A DNA stretch of 64,000 bases from Desulfobacterales bacterium (GCA_016342285.1 JAEINQ010000023.1:1-64000), one strand, 5' to 3'. Shown: positions 37,639 through 47,500, numbered from the stretch's first letter. Notes: a model not told the origin generated them from the letters alone. Translations and numbers: made by a program.

Positions 37639-38955
37639 TCATCGGCCCAAATAGGCCGGCAACCAGGTGGCAATGGCCGGAAACAAGACAATCAGGGTCA
37701 TGCCGATGAGCTGCAGGACCATGAACTGCATCATGCCGACGTAGATGTCCTTAAGCTGCCAGCTCGGCACCACCCCCTTGAGAAAATAGGCCGAAAGGGC
37801 CACCGGCGGCGACAGCCAGGCGGTCTGCAGGGTCACGGCCACCAGGGTGCAAAACCAAAGCAGATTGTAGTCCATCTGCCGGACCAGGGGCATGAGGATG
37901 GGGATGATGATCAACACGATGGGCACCCATTCCAGGGGCCAGCCGAGGACAAAAATAAGGGCCAGGATCAAAAACAGCATCACCAGGGGGGGCAGGTGGA
38001 GGCCCATGAGCACCTCGGTCAGCATGGTGGCAGACCCCAGGCGCGAAAAAACCGACCCAAAAAAATTCGATGCCGCCACCAGCAGCAGGATCATGGCCGA
38101 GATCTCCACGGTCCGCATGGTAGAGCTTTTTAGCCCTTCCCACGTCATGCGGCGGTAGGCGGTGGTCAACACCAACGAACCAAAGGCGCCTGCCGCGGCC
38201 CCCTCGGTGGGGGTGGCCATTCCGGCCATGATGCTGCCGAGGGTGGCCAGGATCAAGGTCATCACCGGGATCACCCCGAGGCACAACTCTTTAAGCACCC
38301 AGACAAAAGAAGTGGCACGCAACTCCATTGGAAGGGGCGGGCCGAGTTCGGGGTTGATCCAGCAGCGGATCAGGGTATAGCCGATATAAATGCTGGCCAG
38401 GATGATACCGGGAAAAATCGCCGCCGCAAACAGGTCGGTGACCGGAACGCCGACCACGGGCCCCATGACCACCAGCATGATGCTTGGCGGAATCAGGATA
38501 CCCAGGGTGCCGCCGGCGGAAATGCATCCGGCCGACAGCCGCACATTGTATTTGCTTTCGGTCATGGTCGGGGCCGCCATCACGCCCAACAAGGTGATGG
38601 ATGATCCGACGATGCCGGTGGCGGCGGCAAAAACGGTGGCCGTGGCGGTCACCGCCAGGTAAAGCGAACCGGGCAGCCGGGCCAGCATCAGCTGGAAGGC
38701 CTTAAACAGCCGGTTCATCAGGCCCGAGCTTTCAAGGATGTACCCCATGAACAGGAAAAAGGGGACCGCCGACAACACCGTATCCGTCATGACCGAATAG
38801 AATTGAAGGGTCATCAGGTGAAAGACGACCTTGCCGATGCCGATGTAGCCGGTAACCAAGCTGAGAAAAATCAGCGTAAAGGATATGGGAAAACCGACCA
38901 GGATGAAGAAGAACAGACTCGCCAGGGCGAGCAGGCCGAGAACTTCGGGACTCAT
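37639..38955 (-). CDS. dctM: TRAP transporter large permease (DctM)
   Basis: The 12-helix permease of 438 residues for sodium-driven uptake of an acidic substrate. DctM marks are FLFMGYILESSGLMNRLF, AATGIVGSSITLLGVMAAPTM and GGTLGILIPPSIMLVVMGPV. It is third in dctP-dctQ-dctM. Because the next divergent unit encodes an isethionate lyase-like enzyme, isethionate is the likely cargo (compare IseKLM of Desulfovibrio). The gene is intact, unlike the remnant at 3.1-3.7 kb. Confidence 0.95.
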   Translation of the reverse strand: MSPEVLGLLALASLFFFILVGFPISFTLIFLSLVTGYIGIGKVVFHLMTLQFYSVMTDTVLSAVPFFLFMGYILESSGLMNRLFKAFQLMLARLPGSLYLAVTATATVFAAATGIVGSSITLLGVMAAPTMTESKYNVRLSAGCISAGGTLGILIPPSIMLVVMGPVVGVPVTDLFAAAIFPGIILASIYIGYTLIRCWINPELGPPLPMELRATSFVWVLKELCLGVIPVMTLILATLGSIMAGMATPTEGAAAGAFGSLVLTTAYRRMTWEGLKSSTMRTVEISAMILLLVAASNFFGSVFSRLGSATMLTEVLMGLHLPPLVMLFLILALIFVLGWPLEWVPIVLIIIPILMPLVRQMDYNLLWFCTLVAVTLQTAWLSPPVALSAYFLKGVVPSWQLKDIYVGMMQFMVLQLIGMTLIVLFPAIATWLPAYLGR

Positions 38956-38972
38956 TGGGTACGCTCCTTGTG

Positions 38973-39584
38973 CTAAGTTTCGACGCCTTCGGTTTCCTCG
39001 CGGATATTCACACCGGTCGTTGCGGCGTAAAGGCTCTTGATCAATTCAGATACCCCCTGGATCAGCAACAGCAGGGTCGCAACGGGGATACACAGTTTAA
39101 GCGGCCAGACAAACGGCATCCAGGGGCTGGAAACGATGCATTCCTGAAGCATGGTAGAGCGAAGGGCATATTTCCATCCCACCCACAAAAAAATGGTCAA
39201 GCCGGGAAAATAGAGCAGGATGTAGCAAGTCGAGTCGACAATGCCTTGGGTCCGAACCGACCACTTTTCGTAAAGCCAGTCGGTACGGATATGTTGTTGG
39301 CGCTGCAGGGCGTAGGCGGACCCGACCATGTACATGGCCCCGTACAACATGGTGGATATGTCGTTGGCCCAAATGGTAGGGGCATTGAAAAAATAGCGCG
39401 CCACCACTTCCCAGACCAGGCTGAATATCATGGGGAAGATGAGTATGGCGGCTGCCCTGCCGGACCAGATGCTGAAGGAATCAAGCACGTCAATCGCCTT
39501 GAGCAGACCCCGCGGCGGCTCCGCTGTGACACCGGGGCCGTCTTGAGGGAGATGTTGCGAAATTTGATTATCCATTGTCACCAA
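38973..39584 (-). CDS. dctQ: TRAP transporter small permease (DctQ)
   Basis: A four-helix protein of 203 residues. The second helix region carries EVVARYFFNAPTIWANDISTMLYGAMYMVG, the DctQ signature, and the C-terminal helix LCIPVATLLLLIQGVSEL ends before a charged tail. It lies 17 bases upstream of dctM and 129 bases after dctP, with a hairpin in that gap. Confidence 0.95.
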   Translation of the reverse strand: MVTMDNQISQHLPQDGPGVTAEPPRGLLKAIDVLDSFSIWSGRAAAILIFPMIFSLVWEVVARYFFNAPTIWANDISTMLYGAMYMVGSAYALQRQQHIRTDWLYEKWSVRTQGIVDSTCYILLYFPGLTIFLWVGWKYALRSTMLQECIVSSPWMPFVWPLKLCIPVATLLLLIQGVSELIKSLYAATTGVNIREETEGVET

Positions 39585-39662
39585 TATCCTTAATGGTTGG
39601 TGCCTTGGGCGCGAAAATCACTGAGAGGCGTGATCTGCCCTTATATTTCAAATATGCAAAAA

Positions 39663-39701
39663 GGCGGACCGGGAAGGGTATACCCGCTCCCCGGCACGCC
39701 G
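39663..39701 (-). promoter_or_regulatory. Intercistronic hairpin between dctP and dctQ
   Basis: A bulged stem combines ggcg/cgcc, ccggg/ccccgg and gggta/taccc. It has no T-run, so it likely protects dctP mRNA or lowers dctQM expression instead of ending transcription. Excess binding protein over permease is usual in TRAP systems. Confidence 0.55.
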
Positions 39702-39713
39702 TTGCATGCTCAC

Positions 39714-40847
39714 TTATTTGTCGTAAGCCGAATTCACAACCCCGCTGTCCAGAGCGGTCTTGCCCATCTTGTAATAGACGCCGTTGGCTTTGTTCTGGTA
39801 GGGAACCGTCAGCTTGGACCACTCCTGCATGGAGGTCAGCACCTTTTTAAAGAACGCATCCTTGGTGGCGTATTTGTCCATGATCTGCTGGGTCGCGGCC
39901 ATATAGGCTTTTACGTAATCATCCGGGGTGTCGCGGACCGTGACGCCTTCCTTGGTGACCAGCTCTTTAAGGGCAACGCTGTTCTGGCTGACATTCCAGT
40001 TGTAGCTGTCGGCAATGCAGGTCATGATGCCGGCATTGAAAATGGCCTGGAGGTCAGCGGGCAGTTTGTTCCACCAATCCAGGTTGATGTAGATGTCGCC
40101 GATGGAAACCGCCTGATGCAGACCCTGGAGGTAGTAGTTTTTCCACACGGACGACAGACCCAGGGCACGGTCATCGGCAGGGCTGATCCACTCGGCCGCG
40201 TCGATAACGCCGCGCTGGGCAGAGGGAACGATTTCGCCACCGGGCATGGATACAGCGGGGATTCCGATGAGTTTGAGGGATTCGGAGGGAATTCCCGGGG
40301 GAGACCGGAACTTGGTCTTTTTGAGGTCTTCCATGGAGTTGATCGGCTTGGAAAACCAGCCGAACGGCTCCGGCCCCATGGGCATGGCGATAAAGCCTTT
40401 AATATTGTAGCCCAGGATTTTGGTGAAATACTCCTGGTAGAGTGCGTCGCCGCCACCGTCATAGATCCACGAGACCGTGCTCAACTGGTCCAGACCCATC
40501 CCCAGGCCGGCCGTGGGGGCGGAAAACAGCAGACCGGCAGGATGTTTGCCGGACCAGTAGTGGGTCCAGGCCATGCCGCCGTTGATAATGCCCTGATCCA
40601 CGGCATCGAGGATCTCGAAAGCGCCGACCACGGCACCGGCGGGCAGCACCTCGATGGTGAGCCGTTTTGAACTCATGGTCTCGATGCGTTTGGCCATACG
40701 ATCTACGAGCTTGAAATAAATACTTGCGCTGGGAACCGCGGTCTGAATTTTGAGGGTGTAGCCCTTTGCCATGGCACTGGGGGCAATCAAAAGCGCCGCA
40801 CAAAATGCCATTGCCAGAATACCTGCAAACAGTTTCTTTTTCGCCAT
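39714..40847 (-). CDS. dctP: TRAP transporter substrate-binding protein (DctP)
   Basis: A periplasmic solute receptor of 377 residues. The signal peptide FAGILAMAFCAALLIAPSAMA is cut near AMA-KG. The mature part has LTIEVLPAGAVVGAFEILDAV, FGWFSKPINSMEDLKKTKFRSP (carboxylate- or sulfonate-binding Arg zone) and WISPADDRALGL. The start is MAKKKLF with GGAGGAAGT; the track start 52 codons upstream lies in the leader. First gene of the operon. Isethionate as ligand is inferred from the neighbourhood. Confidence 0.93.
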   Translation of the reverse strand: MAKKKLFAGILAMAFCAALLIAPSAMAKGYTLKIQTAVPSASIYFKLVDRMAKRIETMSSKRLTIEVLPAGAVVGAFEILDAVDQGIINGGMAWTHYWSGKHPAGLLFSAPTAGLGMGLDQLSTVSWIYDGGGDALYQEYFTKILGYNIKGFIAMPMGPEPFGWFSKPINSMEDLKKTKFRSPPGIPSESLKLIGIPAVSMPGGEIVPSAQRGVIDAAEWISPADDRALGLSSVWKNYYLQGLHQAVSIGDIYINLDWWNKLPADLQAIFNAGIMTCIADSYNWNVSQNSVALKELVTKEGVTVRDTPDDYVKAYMAATQQIMDKYATKDAFFKKVLTSMQEWSKLTVPYQNKANGVYYKMGKTALDSGVVNSAYDK

Positions 40848-41064
40848 TACTTCCTCCTTTGGAACTTGATAAAAACAACAACGATTCAGCCAATGCGACA
40901 GAAAGCCGCTACAATCAACGCGAACTTTGTCACGCCTCTCCCTAACGGTATCCAACTTCCACGCCCGAAGATCCGGCGTAAAAAAAGACTTGCATGGTGG
41001 CACACGGATTCAAACTTCCAGCCACTGGGGCAAATGTCAGACAGCATGCATCCAGAATTCGGTA

Positions 41065-41083
41065 ATGCAAAAAACAAGCCCAC
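41065..41083 (-). promoter_or_regulatory. Candidate sigma-54 promoter of the TRAP operon
   Basis: The minus strand reads tgggcttgttttttgca: GG, ten bases, GC, with a good -12 half (ttttgca) but a poor -24 half (TGGGCT for TGGCAC). It is about 220 bases upstream of dctP. The 928-base gap 40848-41775 otherwise holds only regulatory sequence. Confidence 0.4.
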
Positions 41084-41320
41084 AAAACTTTCGAACTGGC
41101 CCTGTTTTGCGCCGGTAGATTGGCCAAATCGTCTAACGTGCCTGATTCGAACGCGTTACGTTTTTTTCCGACAAGTTATGCCCCTTAAAAAAAAGAGACA
41201 TTGCCGTGCCAGGAAACGGAATAAAGGAAGATGCCATGTCAGGTCTTGATACATTCTGTAAAAAAAGAGCCGCATGGCTGTGCCATGAAATGAGATGGCC
41301 CGGTCCGTCACGCCGGGGAG

Positions 41321-41413
41321 GCAAAAATGCAGCGGTCGAGTCGCATTTTTGCAACTGATCGCAAAAAACCCCCGAGAAGGTTCCAAACCATTCCATGCAT
41401 GTTGTATTTTTGC
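41321..41413. promoter_or_regulatory. Candidate activator-binding sites (GCAAWWWTGC)
   Basis: A perfect inverted repeat gcaaaaatgc / gcatttttgc lies at 41321-41352, with a third near-copy gtatttttgc at 41404-41413. They stand nearly midway between the sigma-54-like promoters of the TRAP unit (41083) and the lyase gene (41578), about 230 bases from each, the usual place for an enhancer-binding protein. The repeat could instead be a terminator-like hairpin. Confidence 0.45.
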
Positions 41414-41577
41414 ATCATTTTCCCGGCAACGATCCCCAACGGAGACGCGCAACCGGTCTTCCCCGCTCGCGAGCGACCGAGGATTGAGATGTTGTTATAT
41501 TTTTGAGAAGCAAATATTGGTATGACATCAACCAGTTAAACCGATACCGGGGAAATCATGGATCGCTTCTCTCCAGC

Positions 41578-41594
41578 GGGCATGGCCTTTGCAG
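41578..41594 (+). promoter_or_regulatory. Candidate sigma-54 promoter of the glycyl radical enzyme gene
   Basis: gggcatggcctttgca: GG, exactly ten bases, GC, with CA after GG and tttgca at -12. This places the start of the transcript about 170 bases before the gene. Confidence 0.6.
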
Positions 41595-41775
41595 ACATGT
41601 AAGTCGTCGCTGGCACCACTTATGAAACCATTCCCAATGCAGGATTCTACGGAAAAGATTGTCAGGCGAGACGATACCCGGAGATAAATCATATAAAGGC
41701 AGAAACGGAAACACAGACACTGCTTGCGCATAAATAAAAAAAGGATCGACCCATAAATGCAAAAAGGAGAGAATC

Positions 41776-44253
41776 ATGGATTGTTGCCTGTCCCCCCACG
41801 AACAAATGCTCCAGGACAAGATCGAAGGTAAACACAGTAAATATCGCGAATCCCATGCCCGTGTTTTTGAAATCCTCGACACCATCGAAGGGTTGCAGCC
41901 GGTCATCGACATTGAGCGTGCCCAATACTTCACCGAGTCCATGCGCAAAACCGAAGGCGAAGCCCTCATCCTGCGCTGGGCAAAGGCCATGAAACACATC
42001 GCTGAGAACATAACGGTTTACATCGACGACCATCAGTTGCTGGCCGGCCGCGCCGGTGTCCAGGGGCGCTACGGTATCCTGTACCCCGAGCTCGACGGCG
42101 ACTTCCTCGGCAAGGCAATCGAGGAGATGCCCAAGCGCAAATCCCCCTTCTCCCTGTCTGAAGCCGACGCCAAGGTGGTCATTGAGGAGATCGCGCCTTA
42201 CTGGAAGGGCAAAACCTACCATGAGGCCCTGAATCAGGCCCTGCCCGAGGACACCCATAAGCTGACCTACGACGATCCTGACGGCATCTACTCCCGTTAT
42301 ATCGTCAACGAGACATCCTCGTTCCGCAGTGCCCTGCAGTGGGTGCACGACTACGAGAAGGTCCTCAAACGCGGCTTCGGTGGTCTGCGCAAAGAGGCCC
42401 GGGAAAAACTCGAAGCTTTAGATCCGCTCTCCCCAACGGCCAACACGGAGAAGAAACCCTTCCTGGAAGCCATTGTCCTGGTATGCGACGCCATCATCGG
42501 CTGGGCCAACCGCCATGCCGCGTTGGCGGAAAAAATGGCCGCCCAGGAGACCGACCCCCAGCGTAAGGCCGAATTGGAACTGATCGCCGCCAACTGCCGC
42601 CGTGTGCCCGAGCATCCGGCCCGCACCTTTCATGAGGCGGTCCAAAGCCAATGGTTCATGCAAATGTTTTCAAGAATCGAGCAGAAAACAGGCACCATTA
42701 TCTCCAATGGCCGTATGGACCAATATTTCTACCCTTACTATAAAAAGGACGTGGAAGCCGGCATTCTGGACGACGACAAAGCCATTGAGCTCATCGAACT
42801 CATGTACGTGAGCATGGCCCAGTTCATGGACCTTTACATCTCCCCCAACGGCGACGCTTTCAACGAGGGTTACGCCCACTGGGAAGCGGTTACCATCGGC
42901 GGCCAGACCCGCGATGGCCTGGACGCCACCAACGACCTGACCTATCTGTTCATGCGCTCCAAACGCGAATTTCCCCACCATTACCCGGACCTGGCGGCCC
43001 GCATCCACGCGCGCTCCCCGGAACGTTTCCTGTATGAAGTGGCAGAGACCATCAAAGAAGGCTCCGGCTTTCCCAAACTGATCAATGACGAAGAAATCAT
43101 TCCCCTGCATCTGTCCAAGGGGGCGCAGTTTGAAGAGATCTTCGACTATGCGGTTTCCGGATGCGCGGAAGTCCGCATGCCCAACCGGGATACCTACACG
43201 TCCGGTTGCGCTTACATCAACTTTGCCGCTGCCCTGGAGATGACCCTTTACAACGGCAAAATGCTCAAGTACGGCGACAAGCAGATCTCCCTTGAAACCG
43301 GTGACCCCACTGACTTCGAAACCTGGGATCAGTTCTGGGTCGCCTTTACCCAGCAGCAAACCAACTTCATCAAGCACGCCTTTATCCAGCAGTATCACAT
43401 CATCCGCCTGCGTCATGAGCACTTTGCTGCCCCCATGGGCTCTGCCGTACACGACCTGTGTATGAAACACTGTCTGGATCTGCATACCCCCCAGATTCCC
43501 GAAGGGATCAACCTGGGCTATTTTGAATGCATCGGCTACGGTACGGTTGTGGATTCCCTGTCGGCCATTAAAAAACTGGTCTTCGAAGAGAAGAAGTTGA
43601 CCATGGCCGAAGTTATCGAAGCGATCAAATGCAACTTCGAGGGCAAAGAAGACATCCGTGCCATGCTGCAAAATGTCCCCTGCTACGGCAATAACGATGA
43701 ATACGCCGATACCATTGCCCGAGCCATCGACAAGGTGTCCGTCTCTTTTACCAAGGAATATTCCAAAGAACTGGGCGTCCACCTGGACTTGCGCTACGTG
43801 CCCTTTACCTCCCACGTGCCCTTTGGCAAAGTGGTCTCGGCCACACCCAACGGCCGCTATGCCTTCAGCGCCCTGTCCGACGGCTCTTCAGCGTCCCAGG
43901 GCGCGGACCACAACGGCCCGACGGCGGTGATGCTGTCCAATTACACCACAAAGAACTTCGACTATCGCAATCGTGCCGCGCGGCTACTCAACATCAAATT
44001 CACCCCCAAGTGTGTGGAAGGTGAAGCCGGCACGAAAAAACTCGTGGATTTCATCCGCACCTTCTGCGACCTGCGCCTGTGGCATATCCAGTTTAACGTC
44101 ATTAATGCCGCGACCTTAATAGCAGCCCAGAAGGATCCGGAAAAATACCGCACCCTGATCGTGCGCATCGCCGGCTACAGCGCCTACTTCTGCGATCTGT
44201 CCAAAGATCTTCAGGATGATCTGATTGCCCGACATGGCCATGAAACGATCTAA
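41776..44253 (+). CDS. islA: Glycyl radical enzyme, probable isethionate sulfite-lyase (IslA/IseG)
   Basis: A glycyl radical C-S lyase of 825 residues that would split isethionate into sulfite and acetaldehyde. The thiyl Cys463 and Glu465 lie in [10 protein letters not shown], the radical Gly800 in [10 protein letters not shown]. Arg184 and Gln188 (SSFRSALQW), Arg673 and Phe677 (LRYVPF) complete the pocket. All these are offset by exactly five from the residues I recall for Bilophila IslA (R189, Q193, C468, E470, R678, F682, G805). CutC-type choline lyases have GCVEP instead. No encapsulation peptide is obvious at its N-terminus. A terminator follows. Recalled numbering is from memory; homology search would confirm. 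Confidence 0.85.
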   Translation: MDCCLSPHEQMLQDKIEGKHSKYRESHARVFEILDTIEGLQPVIDIERAQYFTESMRKTEGEALILRWAKAMKHIAENITVYIDDHQLLAGRAGVQGRYGILYPELDGDFLGKAIEEMPKRKSPFSLSEADAKVVIEEIAPYWKGKTYHEALNQALPEDTHKLTYDDPDGIYSRYIVNETSSFRSALQWVHDYEKVLKRGFGGLRKEAREKLEALDPLSPTANTEKKPFLEAIVLVCDAIIGWANRHAALAEKMAAQETDPQRKAELELIAANCRRVPEHPARTFHEAVQSQWFMQMFSRIEQKTGTIISNGRMDQYFYPYYKKDVEAGILDDDKAIELIELMYVSMAQFMDLYISPNGDAFNEGYAHWEAVTIGGQTRDGLDATNDLTYLFMRSKREFPHHYPDLAARIHARSPERFLYEVAETIKEGSGFPKLINDEEIIPLHLSKGAQFEEIFDYAVSGCAEVRMPNRDTYTSGCAYINFAAALEMTLYNGKMLKYGDKQISLETGDPTDFETWDQFWVAFTQQQTNFIKHAFIQQYHIIRLRHEHFAAPMGSAVHDLCMKHCLDLHTPQIPEGINLGYFECIGYGTVVDSLSAIKKLVFEEKKLTMAEVIEAIKCNFEGKEDIRAMLQNVPCYGNNDEYADTIARAIDKVSVSFTKEYSKELGVHLDLRYVPFTSHVPFGKVVSATPNGRYAFSALSDGSSASQGADHNGPTAVMLSNYTTKNFDYRNRAARLLNIKFTPKCVEGEAGTKKLVDFIRTFCDLRLWHIQFNVINAATLIAAQKDPEKYRTLIVRIAGYSAYFCDLSKDLQDDLIARHGHETI

Positions 44254-44275
44254 GAATTGACGGTGGCAAGCATAC

Positions 44276-44306
44276 AAAGGGGGGCGCGAAGTGCCCCCCT
44301 TTTTTC
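44276..44306 (+). terminator. Rho-independent terminator after the glycyl radical enzyme gene
   Basis: An uninterrupted stem aaggggggc / gccccccttt with a short loop and six or more T, 23 bases beyond the stop. It separates the lyase gene from the activase gene, so the activase is read either through leakage or from its own start. Confidence 0.88.
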
Positions 44307-44404
44307 CATCGCATCGCCGGTGTAAAAACGCCTGACCTGAAGGGCCAAACCAGCGACTACCGAACGAGCGATGCCCTTCGGTGGCCTTTATCGAGGTGCT
44401 CAAT

Positions 44405-45355
44405 ATGTCTCTTCCCATCCAGAAACAAAGCGGAATCGTCTTCAACATCCAGAATTATTCGGTTCATGACGGCCCCGGTATCCGCACGGTGGTTTTCCTA
44501 AACGGTTGTCCCCTGCATTGTAAGTGGTGCAGCAATCCCGAATCCCAGCACACGGCCCCGCAACTGGCCTACAACCGCAGCAAATGCCTGACCTTTGATC
44601 AGTGTATCCGCTGCATGGAGGTCTGCAGTGCGGGGGCGATCCAAAAAGATGCCGAAAACCGTGCGATGATCAACCGCGAAACCTGCACCAACTGCCTGCT
44701 CTGCGCCGATGTCTGCCCCACCCAGGCACTCAAGGTCTATGGCGAAACAAAAAGCGTTGATGCGGTCGTCACCGCGGTGGAGCAGGATGGTGCTTTTTAT
44801 TCACGCTCCGGTGGGGGGATGACCCTTAGCGGCGGGGAACCCATGCATCAGCCTGAATTTGCCATCGCCATCCTCAAGGAGGCCCGACGGCGACGCATCA
44901 ATACGGCCATGGAAACATGCGGTTTTTGTGATACCGAAGATCTTCTTGCCGCGGGCGAGTATCTCAACAACCTCCTTTTTGACATTAAAGTGATGGATCC
45001 CGAGGTGCACAAAACGGTCACCGGTGTCTCCAACCAACGGATTCTCAGCAATTTAAAGGCGGTCCGTAACGCCTGGCCCCAATTGCCCATTCATGTTCGA
45101 ACCCCTGTCATTCCAGGTGTCAATGACAACCCTGAGGCCATCCGGGCCATCCTCGATTTTATTACCGATTTCGACAATGCCAGCTATGAGATGCTCCCTT
45201 ACCATCGAATGGGAGCGCCCAAGTACACCTACCTTGGAAGGTCCTATCCCATGGGGGAGATCAAACTCGATGAGGCCGTGATGCAATCGTTAATGGACAT
45301 GTTCAAGGGCGAGTACGCCCATCTGTTCCCCGCCGCTGCTCCTCGAAAGCAGTGA
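44405..45355 (+). CDS. islB: Glycyl radical enzyme-activating protein (IslB/IseH-type)
   Basis: A radical-SAM activase of 316 residues that makes the glycyl radical on the upstream lyase. The SAM cluster is CPLHCKWCSNPE, followed by two ferredoxin-type motifs CIRCMEVCSAGAIQ and CTNCLLCADVCPTQAL, then MTLSGGEP and HVRTPVIPGVNDN. The ATG of MSLPIQK has GAGGTG before it; the track start is a GTG eight codons up. Position right after the lyase supports the pairing. Confidence 0.93.
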   Translation: MSLPIQKQSGIVFNIQNYSVHDGPGIRTVVFLNGCPLHCKWCSNPESQHTAPQLAYNRSKCLTFDQCIRCMEVCSAGAIQKDAENRAMINRETCTNCLLCADVCPTQALKVYGETKSVDAVVTAVEQDGAFYSRSGGGMTLSGGEPMHQPEFAIAILKEARRRRINTAMETCGFCDTEDLLAAGEYLNNLLFDIKVMDPEVHKTVTGVSNQRILSNLKAVRNAWPQLPIHVRTPVIPGVNDNPEAIRAILDFITDFDNASYEMLPYHRMGAPKYTYLGRSYPMGEIKLDEAVMQSLMDMFKGEYAHLFPAAAPRKQ

Positions 45356-45744
45356 GTTCCGGGGCATCAAGGACGTGGGTTCTCCAACCGCGCGCGAAGT
45401 AAATAATCCTGGCCCAGAGGACGTGGCCTTGGGTTGCCCTGGAAGGGGAGGGATACTGGCCCCAAATAAGTGTGGAGTGACTGGCAACAAAGCGGTCTCG
45501 GCATAGCCAATTGACTCTGACCACGCCCTGAGGGCATGGATGACAATAGCGAATTGAAAGCGATCAAGTCGCCAAAAAAAAGAGCCGGTCACCCTGGGTG
45601 ACCGACTCTTTTTGCGTTCGGCGGTATGGACCGGCGTTGTCTGGCGTGGGAGGAGAAACACTGTCCAAGCAATCCGGTGTTGGCTTGGGGAGGAGATTGA
45701 AAGCACACCGCTGACCGCAAAAAAACAGTTCATGTTCCCGTTGT
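45356..45744. repeat. Gene-free stretch with repeat fragments and a terminator
   Basis: Between the activase and the amidohydrolase 389 bases hold pieces shared with other gaps: cctggcccagaggacgtgg near 45411, aaataagtgtggagtgact near 45463 (also at 57560), and attgactctgaccacgccctgagg near 45511 (as at the mtaB arms), followed by a bidirectional terminator. No gene is supported. Confidence 0.6.
45577..45613. terminator. Bidirectional terminator between activase and amidohydrolase
   Basis: A stem aaagagccggtcacc / ggtgaccgactcttt with a loop of three, one mismatch, flanked by seven A and five T. It can stop the activase on the plus strand and the amidohydrolase on the minus strand. Confidence 0.9.
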
Positions 45745-46689
45745 TTAGTTTTTCATTCGGGCCATCACTTCGCGCACGATGTCACCCACCAGATCGGCGG
45801 ACACCTGAACGGGGGCCTGGCCGTAGGCGGAACCGGCAATGGCGGCCGATGGCGCGCTTTGCAGGCCCAGAAGCCGCGCGGCGTTGTCGTGCAAAATTTT
45901 CTGCCGTACCTCAGGCTTGAAATCCAACTTCTGATACGTTTCCAGGGCCTGCCTGAAATCCACGAATGGATGGGCACTGGCAAAAAGGATCTTGTCTGAG
46001 ATCATCGTGTTGGCGGCCTGTACATAGGCCTCGGACATGGGAGAAAACTCATATTCGGAAAGGTCGATGTAAACATTTCGATTGCGCTCGGCCACGATGA
46101 TGGCCTCGTTGACCCAGGGATAGCCGCCATGGCTGATCACGATTTTCAATTCGGGAAAATCCCGGGCCGCGATGTCGATATAGCGCGGGGCCACGTGGTC
46201 GATAATGGCATTGGGGACCAGGGTGGCTGGCCCCGTTGTAAAGACAATGGGGATATCCAGCTCGCAGCATTTGGAATATATCGGGTAATATTTGGCATCG
46301 TTTGCGTAGATCTGTGCCAGGTAAGGATCCACGGCAGCCCCGCGCAGGCCCAGATCGTTGACCCCATGCTTCAGCTCTTCGATGGCCTTCATCCCCTTAT
46401 GGGGATCGAGTCCCAAAAACCCGATGAATTTGTTTGGATAGGCTTTGACAAATTCGATGACGCTGTCGTTATTGGACTTGGAGCCGTACGTGGTCTCACA
46501 GTCCCTTCCGGTGATGACAGCCCGGACAACATTGTAACGGTCCAGTTCCGCGACCACTTCCGAAATGGTCTGGGCCTTCATTTTTGAAAAATCGATGTGC
46601 TCACAGAGCCCCTTGAACATCTTGCTGTTCTGAATACCGGAGATGGTCTCGGCGGTGTTGGGCCGGAATCGAAAATCAATCACGTTCAT
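45745..46689 (-). CDS. Amidohydrolase-fold (COG2159) protein with lost metal ligands and BMC-targeting-like tail
   Basis: A 314-residue TIM-barrel protein. The N-terminal strand reads VIDFRFRPN where active relatives have HxH (the second copy in this window reads VDAHVHLFP). VFTTGP replaces VMHVG, and FASAHPF replaces YGTDFP, so usual metal ligands are largely gone; SHGGYPW stays. After an Ala/Ser/Gly linker the last 20 residues (SADLVGDIVREVMARM) form an amphipathic helix like BMC encapsulation peptides. GAGAAGGGG precedes the ATG at 46689. It lies between the lyase/activase pair and the shell operon and has its own sigma-54-like promoter. Function unknown; probably BMC cargo. Confidence 0.85.
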   Translation of the reverse strand: MNVIDFRFRPNTAETISGIQNSKMFKGLCEHIDFSKMKAQTISEVVAELDRYNVVRAVITGRDCETTYGSKSNNDSVIEFVKAYPNKFIGFLGLDPHKGMKAIEELKHGVNDLGLRGAAVDPYLAQIYANDAKYYPIYSKCCELDIPIVFTTGPATLVPNAIIDHVAPRYIDIAARDFPELKIVISHGGYPWVNEAIIVAERNRNVYIDLSEYEFSPMSEAYVQAANTMISDKILFASAHPFVDFRQALETYQKLDFKPEVRQKILHDNAARLLGLQSAPSAAIAGSAYGQAPVQVSADLVGDIVREVMARMKN

Positions 46690-46914
46690 TACGAAAACCC
46701 CTTCTCTGTGGTTCTGGGCACGTGGAAATGCAGGACCCATGCGCGCTTGTCCGAAATGGCTGTCACCAGGATGCGTTCATCCCCGGGAGGATCAACCGGA
46801 GTTGATGGGGCATCGGTCGTGATCCGTATGGCTGTGGCAACCGCCGAACCGCACTGTTTTTGCCGAAACCTGTCGGCCGACATGGCCGGGCACCCAAACA
46901 TTCCTGTTTTGTAT

Positions 46915-46932
46915 AAGCAAAGAAAATGCCAG
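46915..46932 (-). promoter_or_regulatory. Candidate sigma-54 promoter of the amidohydrolase gene
   Basis: The minus strand reads tggcattttctttgct: an almost perfect TGGCAC-N5-TTGCW match with GG-N10-GC spacing, about 225 bases before the ATG. A weaker second candidate is at 46850-46865. Confidence 0.6.
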
Positions 46933-46992
46933 ACATCTTAAATTGATGTCGCCGGCCGGCCCTTTGATGGGTATTTTCCCCTTCTACCACGG

Positions 46993-47500
46993 CTATCCGG
47001 ATAAAATTTCAATTTCAACCCAGGCCATTTTTGACCCCCGGTCAGATGGACAGCCTTGGTGATTCCCTTCCCCTCGGCCTTGTCCAGACCCAACATGATG
47101 CAAATATGCACCAAATTCTTTCAGAAATGGTGAATCTCCAATGATCTCCGTACACCTTTTTTTCCCAAAGTGCAATTTTGCCACATCGTCTTTATTGGAA
47201 AGAAACGTCAAAATTCTTCCGAACTTGCTTAATCCCTTTATATTCAAATTCTTACCACTTTTCTGGCCGTTTTCATGAAAAATGGCGTCTTTTTTACATG
47301 ATGCAATTCTGAGACTTTTGAGAGGCAACACAGCGTCGGCCATGGGTTGGTCGGCACACCCGGCGACTTTGTTTTGTCCGTTCACGGCAGGCCCCGCGTA
47401 CCAGCGCACTCCCTTGGCCCATGCACCGGCGAGATAAAACCAGCGCCTCGATTCGCCACGGACGCGTTACAACGATTTAGACATCCGTGGCCTTTGGCAT
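46993..47500. promoter_or_regulatory. Long intergenic regulatory stretch upstream of the BMC operon
   Basis: The 920-base gap 46690-47609 is AT-richer than its surroundings. It holds gcaaatatgc at 47100-47109 and gcaattttgc at 47172-47181, which resemble the GCAAWWWTGC sites at 41.3 kb, between the two divergent sigma-54-like promoters. The minus-strand frame 46993-47409 has no family feature and I do not accept it. Confidence 0.45.

Noticed and set aside
41776-44253. Choline TMA-lyase (CutC) or propanediol dehydratase identity for the glycyl radical enzyme
   Set aside because: The active-site stretch is GCAEVRMPN and not GCVEP, and the Arg/Gln/Arg/Phe set fits the sulfonate lyase; no cutC-linked choline transport or dehydratase genes are present.
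46993-47409. 138-residue minus-strand frame upstream of the BMC operon
   Set aside because: No family features, no ribosome site, AT-rich sequence, overlaps probable regulatory DNA.
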